Shown here piece by piece: positions 23,081-35,908 of a stretch of 64,000 bases of DNA. Made by a program: the position numbers and the translations under genes. The notes beneath the pieces are model-generated. The model did not search any database, was not told the origin of the DNA, and was given only the letters and a program-made list of their open reading frames with translations. Position 1 is the stretch's first letter; each line of letters opens with the position of its first letter. The DNA comes from Acanthornis magna (lineage: Eukaryota; Chordata; Aves; Passeriformes; Acanthizidae). The DNA lies in contig JAWUZG010000036.1 in the NCBI GenBank assembly GCA_036785705.1, forward strand, positions 12,395,501 through 12,459,500, given 5' to 3'.

Positions 23081-25878
23081 AAATGGTAAAGTTTGACATG
23101 AGATTTCCTCTTCTCATTTCCTTCTACTTCCAGTGCACCTGTGGTACCAACCACTCCCAAATTTTTAATTTCTCCGTCAGCATTTCCTTGCTTTTTTTCC
23201 AAAGTGTCCTGGTACACAGAAGAATCTTCTTGAAAAAAGAAACCACAGACCAACCCACATAAAACAACTATGTTTGTTTAATGCTTCCTCCTTAAATACT
23301 CCTTTGCCAAAATATACAGTTAGGATCTTGAAAACATTCTGGTGTCCTGAAGACTGCCTCTTGCTCTAACCAGCATCTTCTCAGCGTCTCCTTGCTTGCC
23401 TGGACCTAGATGCTGTCTCATGTACTTCTCAACTGGGTATCATGAGTCCCTATGGCGTGAACTGAACAGAGGCTGTAAGCCCTATACTACCAATGGAAAT
23501 GGAAGCAAGCTGAAAAAATAAACTTGGGAGCCACAGATGTTAAATTGTAAATTTTATGGATGATTTATCTTCCATGTACATTATTATACAGTGTGATATC
23601 TGTGCCTATTTGCCACCTTCCTTTAATTTCAGTGCCTTTTTTTAAATGAGCGACTGTGATCAGTAATGAGGATAATTTTATAGCTGCTGTGAATAAGCAA
23701 GCATAAGCCTAAGCTATCTAGGCGACATATGACAAAATTCTGAGGGATCAAGTAACATATAATTCTAAAAAAAAAATCTGTGGATTCTTGCTGGTGCCAA
23801 GTCTGGGACCTGTGCCAGAGCTGTACCACCACTAGGCAATCCCTGAGCAGCAGCAGAGCTGCCTGGACAGTTCAATATCCCCTGACTGGGAGCACGTACA
23901 CAGCCCCACGTAGTCTTACTTGCGCAAGGAAGGGTAGGATGTCCCTTTGATAAATTGTGTCCATCAAAGAGATTGTGGAGCTATATAATATCCCTTATCT
24001 AGCCAACCACTAGCGGAGGAGGTGCAATCGAAGGAAATGGCTCATGGGTTGGATGTATCATGACATCCTGATGAGGAAGCTCGGAGCAACCCAGAATGGC
24101 TCTTGATCTGCTGTGGGGGAGAGAGCACACGGCGGTCAGTGGCCGGTCACCTTGGCTTCCTGAAGTGAGGATGGCTCTTCTCCAACCTTGCACTAATCAT
24201 AACTTGAACATGCAGAAGAAACAGGGGTCCTCTGGGAACAGCTTTGGTCTGCTTAGGTCTCATAAATAATCCTGTAGAAATTTCACTGGTCTCATCTGCT
24301 CAAGGAAATGTGGCACATATCTATCTGAATAGTATTGGTAGCAGAAAATCCCTGAAATGTCGATTGAACCCACGGCTGGGGGGTATTTTTAGCAATTTAA
24401 TTTCTCTTTAATTTCACGACAAGAGAACAGAAGAGGGAGACCAGAACTAAAATGATTCTGCACTGATGTAAACAAACATAAATATTATTGGATAAAAACA
24501 ATCTGTTTTGAAATCCCTTTTATATCTTTAATTACTATCAATTTGTATGGCCAAAATTTTGTTCTGTTTGGGGCATAATTAACCAAAGTCATGTTATAAT
24601 GTGATGCTACACCAGACTTTTCCTGTTTACAAAGCTGTGGCCGTTACTTGCAATTCTAACATTACATCTAAGCTGGCTGTTCCAAATGAAATTTCAAAAT
24701 TGCTAAAAATAACCGTTGTGAAATGAACTTAGTAAGCTGACCTTCTGGGAAAGTCACTCTGCCGCAAGTAATTTTGAATTTATTCCATTCATCTCCTTGC
24801 CTGACTTTTTATTATGTTTTTATTCAAATGTACAGTGTCTTGTCTACCTATAGGGTCAGTTTCAGTCATAAAATCAGTTGAACCAAATACATAAAACCAC
24901 CAACTACATGCAAATCTGGTAAGACAAAACTTTTCTGATTATATTTTTTCAACATAGAAAATGAATATATTCTTCAGTTACAGAAAGACCATATAAGTAA
25001 GAGCTTGATTACATTAAATCAGTAAACTAATTATACTATATTTAAAACTGAAAAATCCAGATTTGATACTGAAAATCACTGATACCAAGAACAAATACAA
25101 ATTCCAGACAGATTGAAACCTTCCTTTACTCTTACAGAAAATTACATGCAGACGTGGCACACTATATGAAGATGTATTATTATAAACATAATTTTTCATT
25201 CTATGTCTTCAAAGTAAGTGCACAGTTTAGATCTGCAGTTGCTATGACTTCATGTGAAAAGACAGGAAAGGCATCACAACCACTTTATCTGTGAAAATTC
25301 ACAGGAGCTAAAGATAAATTTGGATAGGTTATGAGACCTGGGCTATACTGAAAGGCTGTGCCAAACAATTCCAGTTTTTCTGCGTTCTAACTCTATCCTA
25401 TTTTTGAGACAAGTGCTTTTAAACACTTCATCAGAGTCATGTGATTCTGTTTTCCTGTAAGCTTCCTTTACTCACACATCCTCCAGGCTAATTGCATTTT
25501 ATCTCTGACAAAAGATGCTGCACATCACTTCCTTCCTACCTGGGGGTTTAGTCCAAGGCCTTCCAAAGGAGCAGCATACTCAACTCTCACCCGGAGAGGA
25601 CACAAAGCAGCGCAGCAAGACTGAAGGGAAAGAGGCTCCTGCTGCCAAGGGTCACAGGGCATTGCCTAGCAGGAAACAGACACTCTGCATGTGACATCCT
25701 GCAGGGTTTATTTCGCAGGTGGGGAGGCTGAGAGCCCACACTGCAACGGTGGAAGTGTAGGGACAAGTTTCCTCAAACAAATGTGTACCACTACAGGCAT
25801 GGATACTTATTTGTGCCCAAAGTCTATGGTTATATGCATCATCTCCTGAAACACCAAAGTATAAAGATGTGTTTTGAA

Positions 25879-25912
25879 ATTAGCTAACTACCAAACTTCA
25901 TTAGCTAACTAC
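25879..25912. repeat. Short direct repeat
   Basis: ATTAGCTAACTAC occurs twice with a 21-base offset (25879-25891 and 25900-25912). It is probably a small local duplication; nothing lies between the copies that would make them target-site duplications. Confidence 0.6.
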
Positions 25913-26284
25913 AGCATATTGCAATTCCCCTCTGCTTTTCCTCCTTCATATATTTAGAGTGTTCTTTGCAGAAGAAGCAGTGAGTTTCATTTTTTATGCA
26001 GGTTGATTACAGAACATGTATGAATACAAGTGAGTACATGGATGAGTAGGATTGGAGTATGAATGTCTCATTTATTTATGAGAACCCTTGTATGCTGTGC
26101 ACACTACACATAGACAATACCTGCTGAAAGTAACATAACTGGCGGGCTGAGATTTGTCATCCATATGAAAGCAGGCTTTTTGCTATCTATCTCTTTTATC
26201 TGCTCATGCCATGGGACAATGATGTGGTGATCTGGTCTCCTGAGGTGGAGAAATTGTTGCTTGTTTTATAAGCAGCAGAATTAA

Positions 26285-26800
26285 AGAATCATAAATGTTG
26301 GAAAAGACCTTTAAGGTCATCAAATCCAACTGTCAACACAGCACCACCACCATGTTCACCATTAATCCATGTCCTCAAGTACCATATCCACATGGTTTAT
26401 GAACACTTCCAGGGATGATGACTGGGACCACTTCCCTGGGAATTCTTTTCCAATGCCTTACAAACCTTTCTGTGATAAAAAGCTTTTCCTGATGTCTAAT
26501 TTAACCCTCCCTTTTTGCATCTTATGGCCACTTCCTTTTTTCCTCTCTGTTGTTACCTGGGAGAAGAGGCCAACCCCCACTGGGCCACAGCCTCCTTTCA
26601 GGCAGTTTAGAGAGCAATAAGGTCACCCCTGAGCCTCCTTCTCTCCAGGCTTAAACAACCTCAGCTTCCTCAGAGTTCCTCATCAGACTTGTGTTCTAGA
26701 CCCATCATCAGCTCTGTTGGCCCTCCCTGGACTTGCTCCTGCCCCTCAGTGTCTTTCTTGCAGTGAGGGGCACAAAAATGAACACAGGATTTGATGTATA
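26285..26800 (-). mobile_element. CR1 LINE 3' fragment, antisense
   Basis: Starts with a decayed 3' terminus (GAATCATAAATGTTGGAAAA) and continues through AGACCTTTAAGGTCATCAAA, the CACCACCACCATG block, AACACTTCCAGGGATGATGA, GAGAAGAGGCCAACCCCCAC and CTTCTCTCCAGGC. These belong to a CR1 subgroup different from the copies at 21533 and 28670. About 515 bases remain, reaching the 3' end of the ORF2 region (GTCTTTCTTGCAGTGAGGGG). Confidence 0.9.
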
Positions 26801-28669
26801 GCAGAAGAACTTATCAGTAAGAATTGCACTAAACTCACCATAGAGAAATTCCCAAGCTCCTTCCTTTTTGTTTCATCCGCTTTCTTCTGCACTGGAAACT
26901 GACACATATTTGAAGAGCCTTATCAAAGAAACCACTGCACATTTTTGATAACTAGAACATGTGGAGAATGAATCCCTTCAACTCAACTGCTTCCTGCTAC
27001 TAGCACCTGTCAGTGGGGAGTCTAGATCAATTCCTGATGAAATTTTTTTCTCTTTGCTGCTCTCAAAGCTGTTGCTATTGAGTGGCTAATGTGGCTCTAG
27101 GAGATGAAAACCTTTGGAAATGGGAACTTTATGAAGTGCACAGAAACACATTAAAAGACAAAAGGAAAAGTTAAGAAAACATTAAATCAGTGTGCATTTT
27201 TTGTAGTGGACACTTTCACTTCATCCTTAACTAATAGAAATTGGGATAAATCTATTGACTTCAAAACAACTAAATCCATTTGAACCAGCATAAAATCTAG
27301 TTTTTTGGGTTTTTTTCCTATTTGGTCTGAACAAAAGTAACTTTAGCTGGAGGAAACGAGTTAATTTTTAGCAAAGTTGGTATAAGAGAACAATGTAAAC
27401 CTGGTTAATATCTTTGTAAAACCACTTTGAAATGCTCATTTCTCATAGAGTTTGTGTTTAAGATTTTTCAGAGTTTTACTTTCTGATTTCATTGGTGTTA
27501 AAATGCAACAACAGCTGTCACTTTAGTTGGTTTCAGTGTCTTTTTAAACGATGTTCGGTGATTAGGTTTTGTTTTTTCAGAAAACAAGGCCCTGTCCTAA
27601 AAATTAAAGTTGTTATTTCTTAGGTTTTGTCTTGTTCCAACCTAACAGGAAAGATGAAAACAAGAAAATAGCAAGATTGGCTGTGAAGAGACAGTAGAAA
27701 TTTAAAGTATTTTTTCCATTCTACCAAGTGTTATCATTTTGTCTAGAAAATTTAGGATTCTGGTGTGGGAAACACTATGGACAATAATTGGAATCAGTAC
27801 TGTATTTTACAATTCCTCAGTGGCAGCGCAAGTTGTCAATTAGCATCACTATGCAGATACCTATATTGTGGCACATTTCAGGATCTCAGAAGTCATGTTT
27901 AAAAATTGGAACAGCAAACAGGACAGAAATACGAGCTACTCCATAATGTCCAGCCAAAAAAAGTTAAATTACTTTGGAAAGAAACTTTTTAATAATGAGA
28001 AAGGAACTGAGCCATTATACTAAATAAGCAATCACTAATGAATTTCCAGAACTAGGATGAGTTTATGATTCAGAAGATTATTCCAAAAGAGAGAAATTCT
28101 TAGTGATCTCTTGCAGATGGTGCGCCTTGTTTTGTAGTTCTTCCCTTGAGTCTAAGGGGGAGTGTCACTGTAAAGTGACTTTGTGACCCTAGTGAAGCAA
28201 TGAAAGGATACAGATGTTCAGAATATGTACCTACAAATTATACTGGCAGCATAAAAATGACCAGGTCAGACATTTTGTGCTCATTTTTGTGCATGCAACC
28301 ACACTCACATTGTATTAATTCATAGACAGGATAAAAGAAGAACGAACATAATTTTCCCTAATCTCCCTATATCACAAACATTAAATTTCTTTCCCTTATC
28401 CCTGCTCAGAGCAAAGGATAACTTGCCCTTCTGTGGCATATAGCTAGTACATGTTAAAATACATGCCAGAAAAGCAGCCTGTGTTTGAAGATAACAAAAA
28501 CTGAAGCATTTATCACTTCACTTGAAACTTTGCTCCAGTGATTAAACATTCTCACTGTTTAAAACATGAGTTTAATGTTTAAAAATGTGTCTGTCTTCAG
28601 TTTATGTGGGTTCACTTCCAGCCACTGGTTCTCTTATGTTGTTCTCCTGTTTGTTGATGGTTGATGTAG
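26801..28669. other. Non-coding DNA, nothing recognised
   Basis: AT-rich sequence between two CR1 insertions. No gene or repeat was identified. Confidence 0.5.
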
Positions 28670-29641
28670 AGGGCAGGGGCACCTTCCACAAGACCAGGAT
28701 GCTCAAAGCCCTATCCCACCTGGTCTTAAACACTTCTAGGGGTTGAACATCCACAGCTCCTCTGGGGAATTTCTTGTGGTGCCTCAGCAACCTCACAGTA
28801 AAGAATTTCTCACTAATGTCTAATTTAAACCTGCTTTCTTGCAGTTAAAACCCATTTTGCCTTTTCCTACTACACAGCCTTAAAAAAGTGTCCCTCTTCA
28901 ACCTTCCTGCTGACTCCGTTTCAGTACTGGAAGGCTGCCATAAGTGCCCCTGAAGACTTCTGTTCTCCAGATTGAATAATCCCAAATCTCTCAACCTGTC
29001 TTCCTAGGAGATAACCATCTTCATGATGGCCTTCTTCTGGATTCACTCCAATGGGTCCATGTCCTTCCTGTGCTGGGCCCCCAGAGCTGATGGGGGGGTC
29101 TCACCAGAGCAGAGCAGAGGGGCAGAATCCCCTCCCTGGCCCTGCTGCCCACACTGCTTTGGATGCAGTCCAGGACATGTTTGGCTTTCTGGGCTGTGAG
29201 TGCTCATGGCTGGGTCATGTTGAGATTTTCACCCACCAGAATCCCCAGGTTCTTCCTGGCAGAGCTGCTCCCAATCCCTTCATTCCCCAGGCTGTATTGA
29301 TGCCACGGTTTGCCCCGACCCTGGTGCAGCACCTTGCACTTGGTCTTGCTAAACATCACGAGACTCCATGGGCCCACTTCTTAAGCTGGTCCAGGTCCCT
29401 CTGGATGGCATCCTGTCTTTTTAGGAATGTCAACAGCACCACTCAGCCCAGTGTCATTGGCAAACTTGCCAAGGGTGCTATTTGTCTATGCCATTGATGA
29501 AGGCATTAAACAACACTGTTCCCAATACGGACCCCTGAGAGCCATCACTTGTCACCAATGACCGTCAGAACACTGAGCTGTCCCCTGCCACCCCCTGGAT
29601 GAGACTGTCCAAACACTTTCTTATCCATTGAACAGGCCACT
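28670..29641 (-). mobile_element. CR1 LINE, 3' kilobase with RT end, antisense
   Basis: About 970 bases of antisense CR1 covering the 3'UTR and the C-terminal third of the reverse transcriptase. The reverse-oriented consensus can be followed through GGGGCACCTTCCACAAGACC, CACAGTAAAGAATTTCTCAC, TCCATGTCCTTCCTGTGCTG and CCCTCTGGATGGCATCC to TTTCTTATCCATTGAACAGG. The catalytic motif is seen on the minus strand at 29453-29464 as FAND instead of FADD, so one of the two catalytic aspartates is lost. The extreme 3' terminus is missing on the left. Several stops interrupt the reading frame. A long + strand frame at 29051-29497 is only the antisense shadow of this element. Confidence 0.93.
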
Positions 29642-31311
29642 AAATTTTAATGAAATGTAAATTTTGATGGGACTTTACAGGTGTGTTGTTGAAAGATCCT
29701 ACAGACATCGTGAGAACTAGATACCAAGTATGAGATAGAAACTGAAAGAAAAGCACCCAGAATAAGTTGAACTGCCAGTAGATACCAAGGATATTCACAG
29801 GCTAAAGCTACTGGAAGCTGGAAAGTCACAACAGAACTTATTTAGTTGTAGCTGTCTGGTACTTTTCTGGGGAGGAAGGAGAAGAATGGGGAAATGCTGA
29901 AAGGAAGAGACAAGAATTACTCTATAGCAGCAGTTATAAAGATGAAATGTTTTTGAAATTTGAGGTAAAGTCTAAAACATTTTAAGTTTTTCATGATTCT
30001 GACTCAAAAGAAGACAAATTGTCTATTTTCAGTGGCTCATGTTTATACTTGCATGACTACTACATTAATGGTCCTAGAACTGATAGCATGTTCAGGAGAA
30101 AAAAACCCAATACATTGTCTGCAATGGTGATCCCCCTGAGCAGGTAGGAGTCAATTTTGTATTCTACTTAGAACCTAATCATAGCGCACATACCGTTTAA
30201 TCAACAGTCACGGCAAGCTTGAGGGGAATTAAAGAGCAATGCAATCATTGTGCTTCATAGCATGAATAGCATTTGATGACGCATTGCAGAAACAGCCAGA
30301 AATAACATGGGAAAGGATGTTTCACAGAACAGATTGCACCACAAGCTCCAGCTACCAAGCTTAGGAGGTTGCACCCTTAACCATCTGCCTATGTTCCGTA
30401 CACGAATCATGTGGGTTTGCCCTTTCTATTTCTGTTTGAAAGATATCAAGACAACTGAATACAAGAAGTAGGTGTATGTCTCTCGACACCTGAAGCTCTC
30501 AGCAGCAGCATGAGCATGCGCTGAGGCAGACCTGTGTTGGGGGCCAGTGGTGCTCACCTGGTTGCTGGTGCCATCTCTTAAGGAGAGGAAAAGTTCAAGA
30601 CCTCCTCTGGCTGCCCTACCACATCCAAGCAGTACACTCATATGGCTTTTATTTTCAAAAATTAAACACATTTTAGAATTCTTTCTGTCCAGTCTCAAAG
30701 TGTGTGTGGGGTGGTTGTAAATGGTTTTTAGTTTCCATTTTTTAATTTGCTTTAAATAGCATAACACATAATGTGGATATTTCTTGAAGATTTTTTTTTC
30801 CATGTTTGCTGTCCCCATTTTTATATGAAATGCCTAGATGGTGGCTCAGTATAAATCAGTCTGGAAAGTCACCACCAATAGATATGTGCCAATAGACAGG
30901 TAGGGCATACTTAGCTTTTGATATTAAGAGAATAAAGTGAGATTCCACTGAGAAAGTGATTTGCCATAGCTGCAGGTAAACTCATAAGATAAATTCCAGT
31001 GTTGCAAAGCATATTCAACAATTTAAGTTACTCTGCATCCCAATACCCCAGTAGTTAAAACTGTTAGGGTTGTGTATTTTATATGTTTGGAAATGGTTAT
31101 TTTGGCAGCAGTTGACTCCTGAAAGTGTAATACTGATCATAAACCCTTCATTTTATAGTTAGCTAAATAGCAGTTTTGTATTGTTTACACACATTTATTT
31201 CAGTATTTGCAGCAATGATCAATTTTATAGAGAGCTATATGTGTGATAACCTTGAGTAATACCACATCTTCTTTGATTCAGTCATTCGATCTCATTAAAC
31301 TGAAAATCAAC
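29642..31311. other. Non-coding DNA
   Basis: No repeat was recognised. A somewhat GC-richer patch at 30480-30620 carries, on the minus strand, an open frame (30426-30818, 130 codons) with a GTGAGC near 30555 that could act as a splice donor. I recognise no protein and treat it as unsupported. Confidence 0.45.
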
Positions 31312-31965
31312 TCTGCAGAGAAGGACTTGGTGGTATTGGTAGATGTGAAGGTGAATGCGAGCCCTTTGGACAAATGCAGCCAACAGCATCATGGGCTGCC
31401 TTAGGAAGCGCATTGAAAGTTGAGGGATGCGATCCTTTCCCTGTACTCAGCATTGGTGAGGTACACCTGGAATGCTGTACCCAGTTCTGTGCTCACCAAT
31501 GCAAAAAGGCACATGGTTTTGCTGCGGCGAGTCCAGTGGAGGGCCGTGAACAAGATGAAGAGCTTGAAGCTTGGAATATCTGCCAAACAGGGTCAGAGAG
31601 ATCTGGGGCTATTTAGTCTGGAGAAGAGAAGGCTCAGGTGAGACCTTATCAGTGTATATAGGGTCCTAGTAGGGTGGGAGAGACAGACTAGAGGGGAACG
31701 GAGTCTGTTCTCAGGGCAGTGAAGACAGGACAGGATGCAATGGGCACAGAGTCAAGTACATGATGATGCATGTAGACTAAGTAAGGGGTGACCAAACGCT
31801 GGAACAGATGGCCCATGTCTTCTTCCTTGGAAATGCTCAAAAACTGATTAGAAGTGATCCTGAGCAATGTGACATAGTTGGTCCTGCTTTGAGCAGTGGA
31901 GTGGGACTGCAAAATCTTCAGAGCTGCCTCCCATCTCGCCTGTTTTGCGATGCTGTAATTCATAC
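31312..31965 (+). mobile_element. CR1 LINE 3' fragment with RT end, sense
   Basis: Sense-strand CR1 running from the end of the reverse transcriptase to the 3' terminus. The translation preserves EKDLVVLVDVKV near the start, LYSALVRYTWNAV in the middle and DLGLFSLEKRRLR at 31593-31641. These correspond to conserved C-terminal ORF2 blocks, and they fall in different frames because of indels. The 3'UTR follows, with AGTGGAGTGGGACTGC and the decayed terminal octamers GCGATGCTGTAATTCAT at 31948-31964. It is 5' truncated, as usual, and not functional. Confidence 0.9.
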
Positions 31966-34900
31966 ATTTCCCTGTATTCTGCACATGGGAATAGACCCTC
32001 TTTAATGAGCTCACCTGCTTGGGTGTTGGGAGGGAAACTGGGTAACATAAATAGATGTTTCTTTCATATGAATTCAACTTAGTCTTGATTTGAAAGGAGA
32101 CACCTGTATGGGTTCAACCAACCAGCACAACCTTCTTTGGAATAATTATTGTAGCATGATCTACACTGGAAGAGTCTGGTGGCCAAAGCACGGCTTGCTT
32201 CAGTGCTGCCCTGCTGACCCGATCAGCTAAATTAAAGCAGAGATTCAGGAGTCATGAGCCTGTAAAGCAATGTCATAACAGCTTGGAAGACATGAGTCAA
32301 AAATCACTGTAGCCTGATACTGATAAAGATCTGGGCTCGTTACTGAATTAGCAGGCCTTAATGGGACCCTGAGTGGCAACGCAACCTTTACTATATTTTA
32401 TATCCACTTATATATCACAGAGTTTTTTAATAGGCATTATGGACATTTTGTGGAAACAGCTGTGCCATAACTCCTGCTATTTCTGTCCTTTGAAGTTCCT
32501 TGAGCAATCAAAACTAGTGGGCCTCTTTCTGTTTGTTGTTTCTGGAGTAATTATTGTCAGTCACCTTTTCTTTACATTTCAATTGACCTCAAGAGGGGAT
32601 TACTACTTTATACTACTGACAGTGCATATTTCATCTGCTTTATGACTTCTTCAAACAACCAGTGAATGGACACTGTAACATAAATGTACTTTTTTCTCCA
32701 GTATATTTAAGGAGCTATGACAATTACTTCTGTTTTGCAGATACACTTTTTTATTGCATTGAGAAACTGAGAGAGTAATTTAGAAGGGCTGGATTATGAG
32801 GCATACGCAGTTTAATATCACAACAGTAGGCTAAAGTGGTTGGAGATGTTTGCTTGGATAAGTGGTTTGATACAGAATATTTTGCATTTGTACTGTGATG
32901 GTCATACTAATTTTCCCCTCTTCTTCCCTCATCTTGTATAGTAAACTAACATAATAACAAACTTAAGATCAGATGCGAACATAACTACTGCCACAAACTC
33001 ATCATTGGAAAGAGCATTAAGGTGTGAGATTGGATATTGCTGCCGGAATTGTGACCCCTCTCAATATGCAAGTTTTGTGCCCATGTCTTTTCTTTTAGAA
33101 TCAGGGAAACACCAGAAGTGCTACATTTGTTGTGGTAGTGTAGGGATACTCTCATTTAGAACAGAACCCAGATTAATTCCTCTCAGTAGGAAGTACTGAA
33201 ATAAAGCACAGATGAATGGTAGCATACCTAGGTTTCCTCACAGATTTGAAATGACAGTCTGGTATGCTTCCTAAAGCAAAATGCAGCTACTTAACATTCT
33301 TGTAAGTCATCTCACAATTACCATGTTCCACAAAAGGACACAGCCCCAGGTTAGCATTCAGGAAACTCTTGTCACATGCAGCTGAAGACTCTCAAGAACT
33401 TCATTAGAAGAGGCATAAATTAAAAGCCTGGGAAGAAGTATATAGTAAAAGCCACATTGAGCTAGAAATTCTTCCGAAAGATGATGAAAGAAATCTGACA
33501 GAACAAAATAAGCAAGGAACCTCTGATACTGACACTGCCTCCCTTCCTTGTGATGAAAGTTTTGCAGTAACCATTAAAAAAAAGAGAAAGAAAAAAATAA
33601 AGATTTGAGATATTTTTCTATCAAAACACTTTAGTTATTCATTCAATATTAACTCGCTGAATCCAAATGCATTAAGTTCTGATTTTTTTTTCCAGGCTCT
33701 CTGATTAGCCTGTCTGCCATGATTAGCCATGGCTAGTTACCCCTGTGTTGCACCAGAGCAGATCAAAGAGGTAAAGCAGTCTAGCACATCACATGGGATG
33801 TAATCCATCCAGAACACTCTGTCCTCAAGGAATCTGTGCATCTGTGCATTTGCAGGCAGGGAACAGAAAGCTCATGGAAAGATGTGGCAAATTAATGCTC
33901 TCTTTGTAGCAGCAGGCACACATTCCCACATCAGGTTTGCATAACCCCAGAGCTGTTGGGTCTCAGTGCTTAAAATGAGGCTTCTCTGAAACATTAAATG
34001 AAGCTGATACAGGTCAGCCAAAGGGTGTCCTCCACCAGCCTATGGATGGGGTTACCAATAGCAAAGATATGATCAAAGTCAGCTTCTCTGAGACACAGAC
34101 GTGCACTGAGCAAATTGCCAGGAGAGTTTAACCTGCGCAGCTACTTCAGACATGCATGGGGTTCTTAGCACCACACAGAGGTTAGGCAATCTGGCCCCAA
34201 GGAGCTCTTACCACTGTCAAGCTTAAGGCAGCTCCACTATTACATGCTGAATAGTTTTTACTGAATAGTGTTCAATTCTGCCAAAACGCAAAGTGACACT
34301 GAGAGAGAGAAGTAAATGTATCTAAACTCATTCCTAAGGAGAGAGGCAAATTTAAATGCTGTAAATTTAAATGTTGGGTTCCAACTATTTGGACATTTCA
34401 CTCACTATTTAAGCTCATTTAATATATTGCTTAAAAGATTTAATAAAATAGGGCAAGTTATGAGCCTCTTATGAAAAGTTCTGGGAACCTGAATAAAATC
34501 TTTGGTCAGTACCTTTAACAGTTTTATGGTGAAAATGAATACAGAAGGTTGCAGACACCTAACTAAGGTGTCATTCAGCTACAGCAATGGGTTTGGGTAC
34601 ATTTCCTAACACTCAACTAACTCTGTTCTGAGAAACTTTGTAGGACACTGATTAAGCACTAAAATAAGAAATTTAGATATAAGAATTTAGAGGAAAAAGG
34701 AAAACATGAAGGTGAAAGTAACATAGAGAAACATTGGTAGCAAACACACAATAAGAATGTAGTTGTTAGGGGAAGTCAGAAATAAAAAAAATCAGGAGCT
34801 AAAATGGACTATGATAATACAAAGAATGTACCCCAATGTGCATCGAACACAGCCAAGACAACAAAGCTCTCAGCAAAATGGTGTTTCATGCTAAGAAATG

Positions 34901-35402
34901 CACTTAGGAATCTATTGATCTATCATTAAAAAATGATCCCCTTACCCATTTAACTCTGTTCTATTTACACAGCACTTATTATATTCATAAAATGCTGCTC
35001 TATCTGACACACTCCTCAATTTATGCAAGCAACAAGCAATCTAAGCAATTGGGTTGGTTCCAATGTAGACACGATGTGCTCAATAACTGATAGCTGAGAT
35101 GTAATCAGAATTGTCTTGGAATTTTCTGGAGAGATCAAAATTAAAAGGTTGGTTTTCTAATATAATATTTATGTACCTAATATAAATTAATGAGAAGTAA
35201 CAAACATTAATTACCTCCTGTCTGCAGGTCTTACACACATAAATGAAACGAGTTGCTAATTCTAGGATAAAGATAGATGTCTTAATGCGCATTTTGATAC
35301 AAAAGACTGAAATAAAACAAGACACTCTCTGGACCTGGAAGGGAAAGGTGGTGCTATCCACAGGAAGAGTGCAACATAACAAAAACTAAAGCCAAGGGAC
35401 AC

Positions 35403-35503
35403 CTGCAACACTTCTGCCCAAGATCTGTGAAGCACGTGCCGGATAGTTGGAGGGCCCATCTCATGCGATGAAAGACTCCCGACCAACGATGCTACAAATA
35501 GTC
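35403..35503 (-). other. Candidate coding exon (unidentified)
   Basis: On the minus strand a pyrimidine-rich tract ending in AG (35520-35504) precedes a 101-base segment that is open in only one frame, reading LFVASLVGSLSSHEMGPPT and then IRHVLHRSWAEVLQ. It is followed by a GT (GTGTCC, a weak donor). The segment has five CpG dinucleotides in about 100 bases, far more than its AT-rich surroundings, which suggests constraint or recent origin. I recognise no protein family. It could equally be a chance frame or a decayed repeat. Confidence 0.2.
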
Positions 35504-35868
35504 CTGGAAGAACAAAGAGAGGATAGAGTAGCATTACCTTGTATTTAACTTTTCCTTCACATAAAATCCGGACAATATCAGAATTCTGGAGGCATGCGCT
35601 ATTTCTCTATTTGCCTTTAGACATCCATTTGAAGATGTTGTTTCTACCCCTCCAACAGAGAAATTTTTTGCATGATTTGGATTAATTTAAATGCTAATGG
35701 CATTTAACACATCTGTCAGACACTAATTTTACATTGCCTCAATTGACTGATTCTTAGCTGTCTTAGGAACAGGGTAAGATTTTAATCACTTCAGCTTAGA
35801 CAAGAAGATACAAGAAGGTAACAAAAGCCTCAAAGCAGTTGCAACCCTGGTACAATTATGCAAGTGGG

Positions 35869-35908
35869 TTTTTTTTTTCTTTTGTTTGTTTGTTTGTTTG
35901 TTTTTTTG
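35869..35908. repeat. (TTTG)n simple repeat with T tract
   Basis: A T run leads into about five consecutive TTTG units and a final T run. The length is likely to vary between individuals. Confidence 0.85.

Larger units (their letters stand above)
21691..26284. other. Non-coding DNA with unclassified segments
   Basis: Mostly AT-rich DNA. A T homopolymer sits at 23063-23080. The part from about 23860 to 24200 stands out by higher GC and several CpGs and includes a TATA-like string at 23981-23990; it could be an old LTR or a regulatory element, but no family is recognised. The stretch 24440-24800 is rich in ATTA/TAAT cores and low in repeats, the composition often seen in conserved developmental enhancers; conservation cannot be tested here. 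Confidence 0.4.

Noticed and set aside
24355..24380. Second SINE suggested by a GATTGAACCCACGG string
   Set aside because: It resembles the reverse B box only over a dozen bases, with no CR1 tail or A-box stretch nearby.
29051..29497. 148-codon open frame on the + strand
   Set aside because: Exact antisense of the CR1 reverse transcriptase remnant at 28670-29641.
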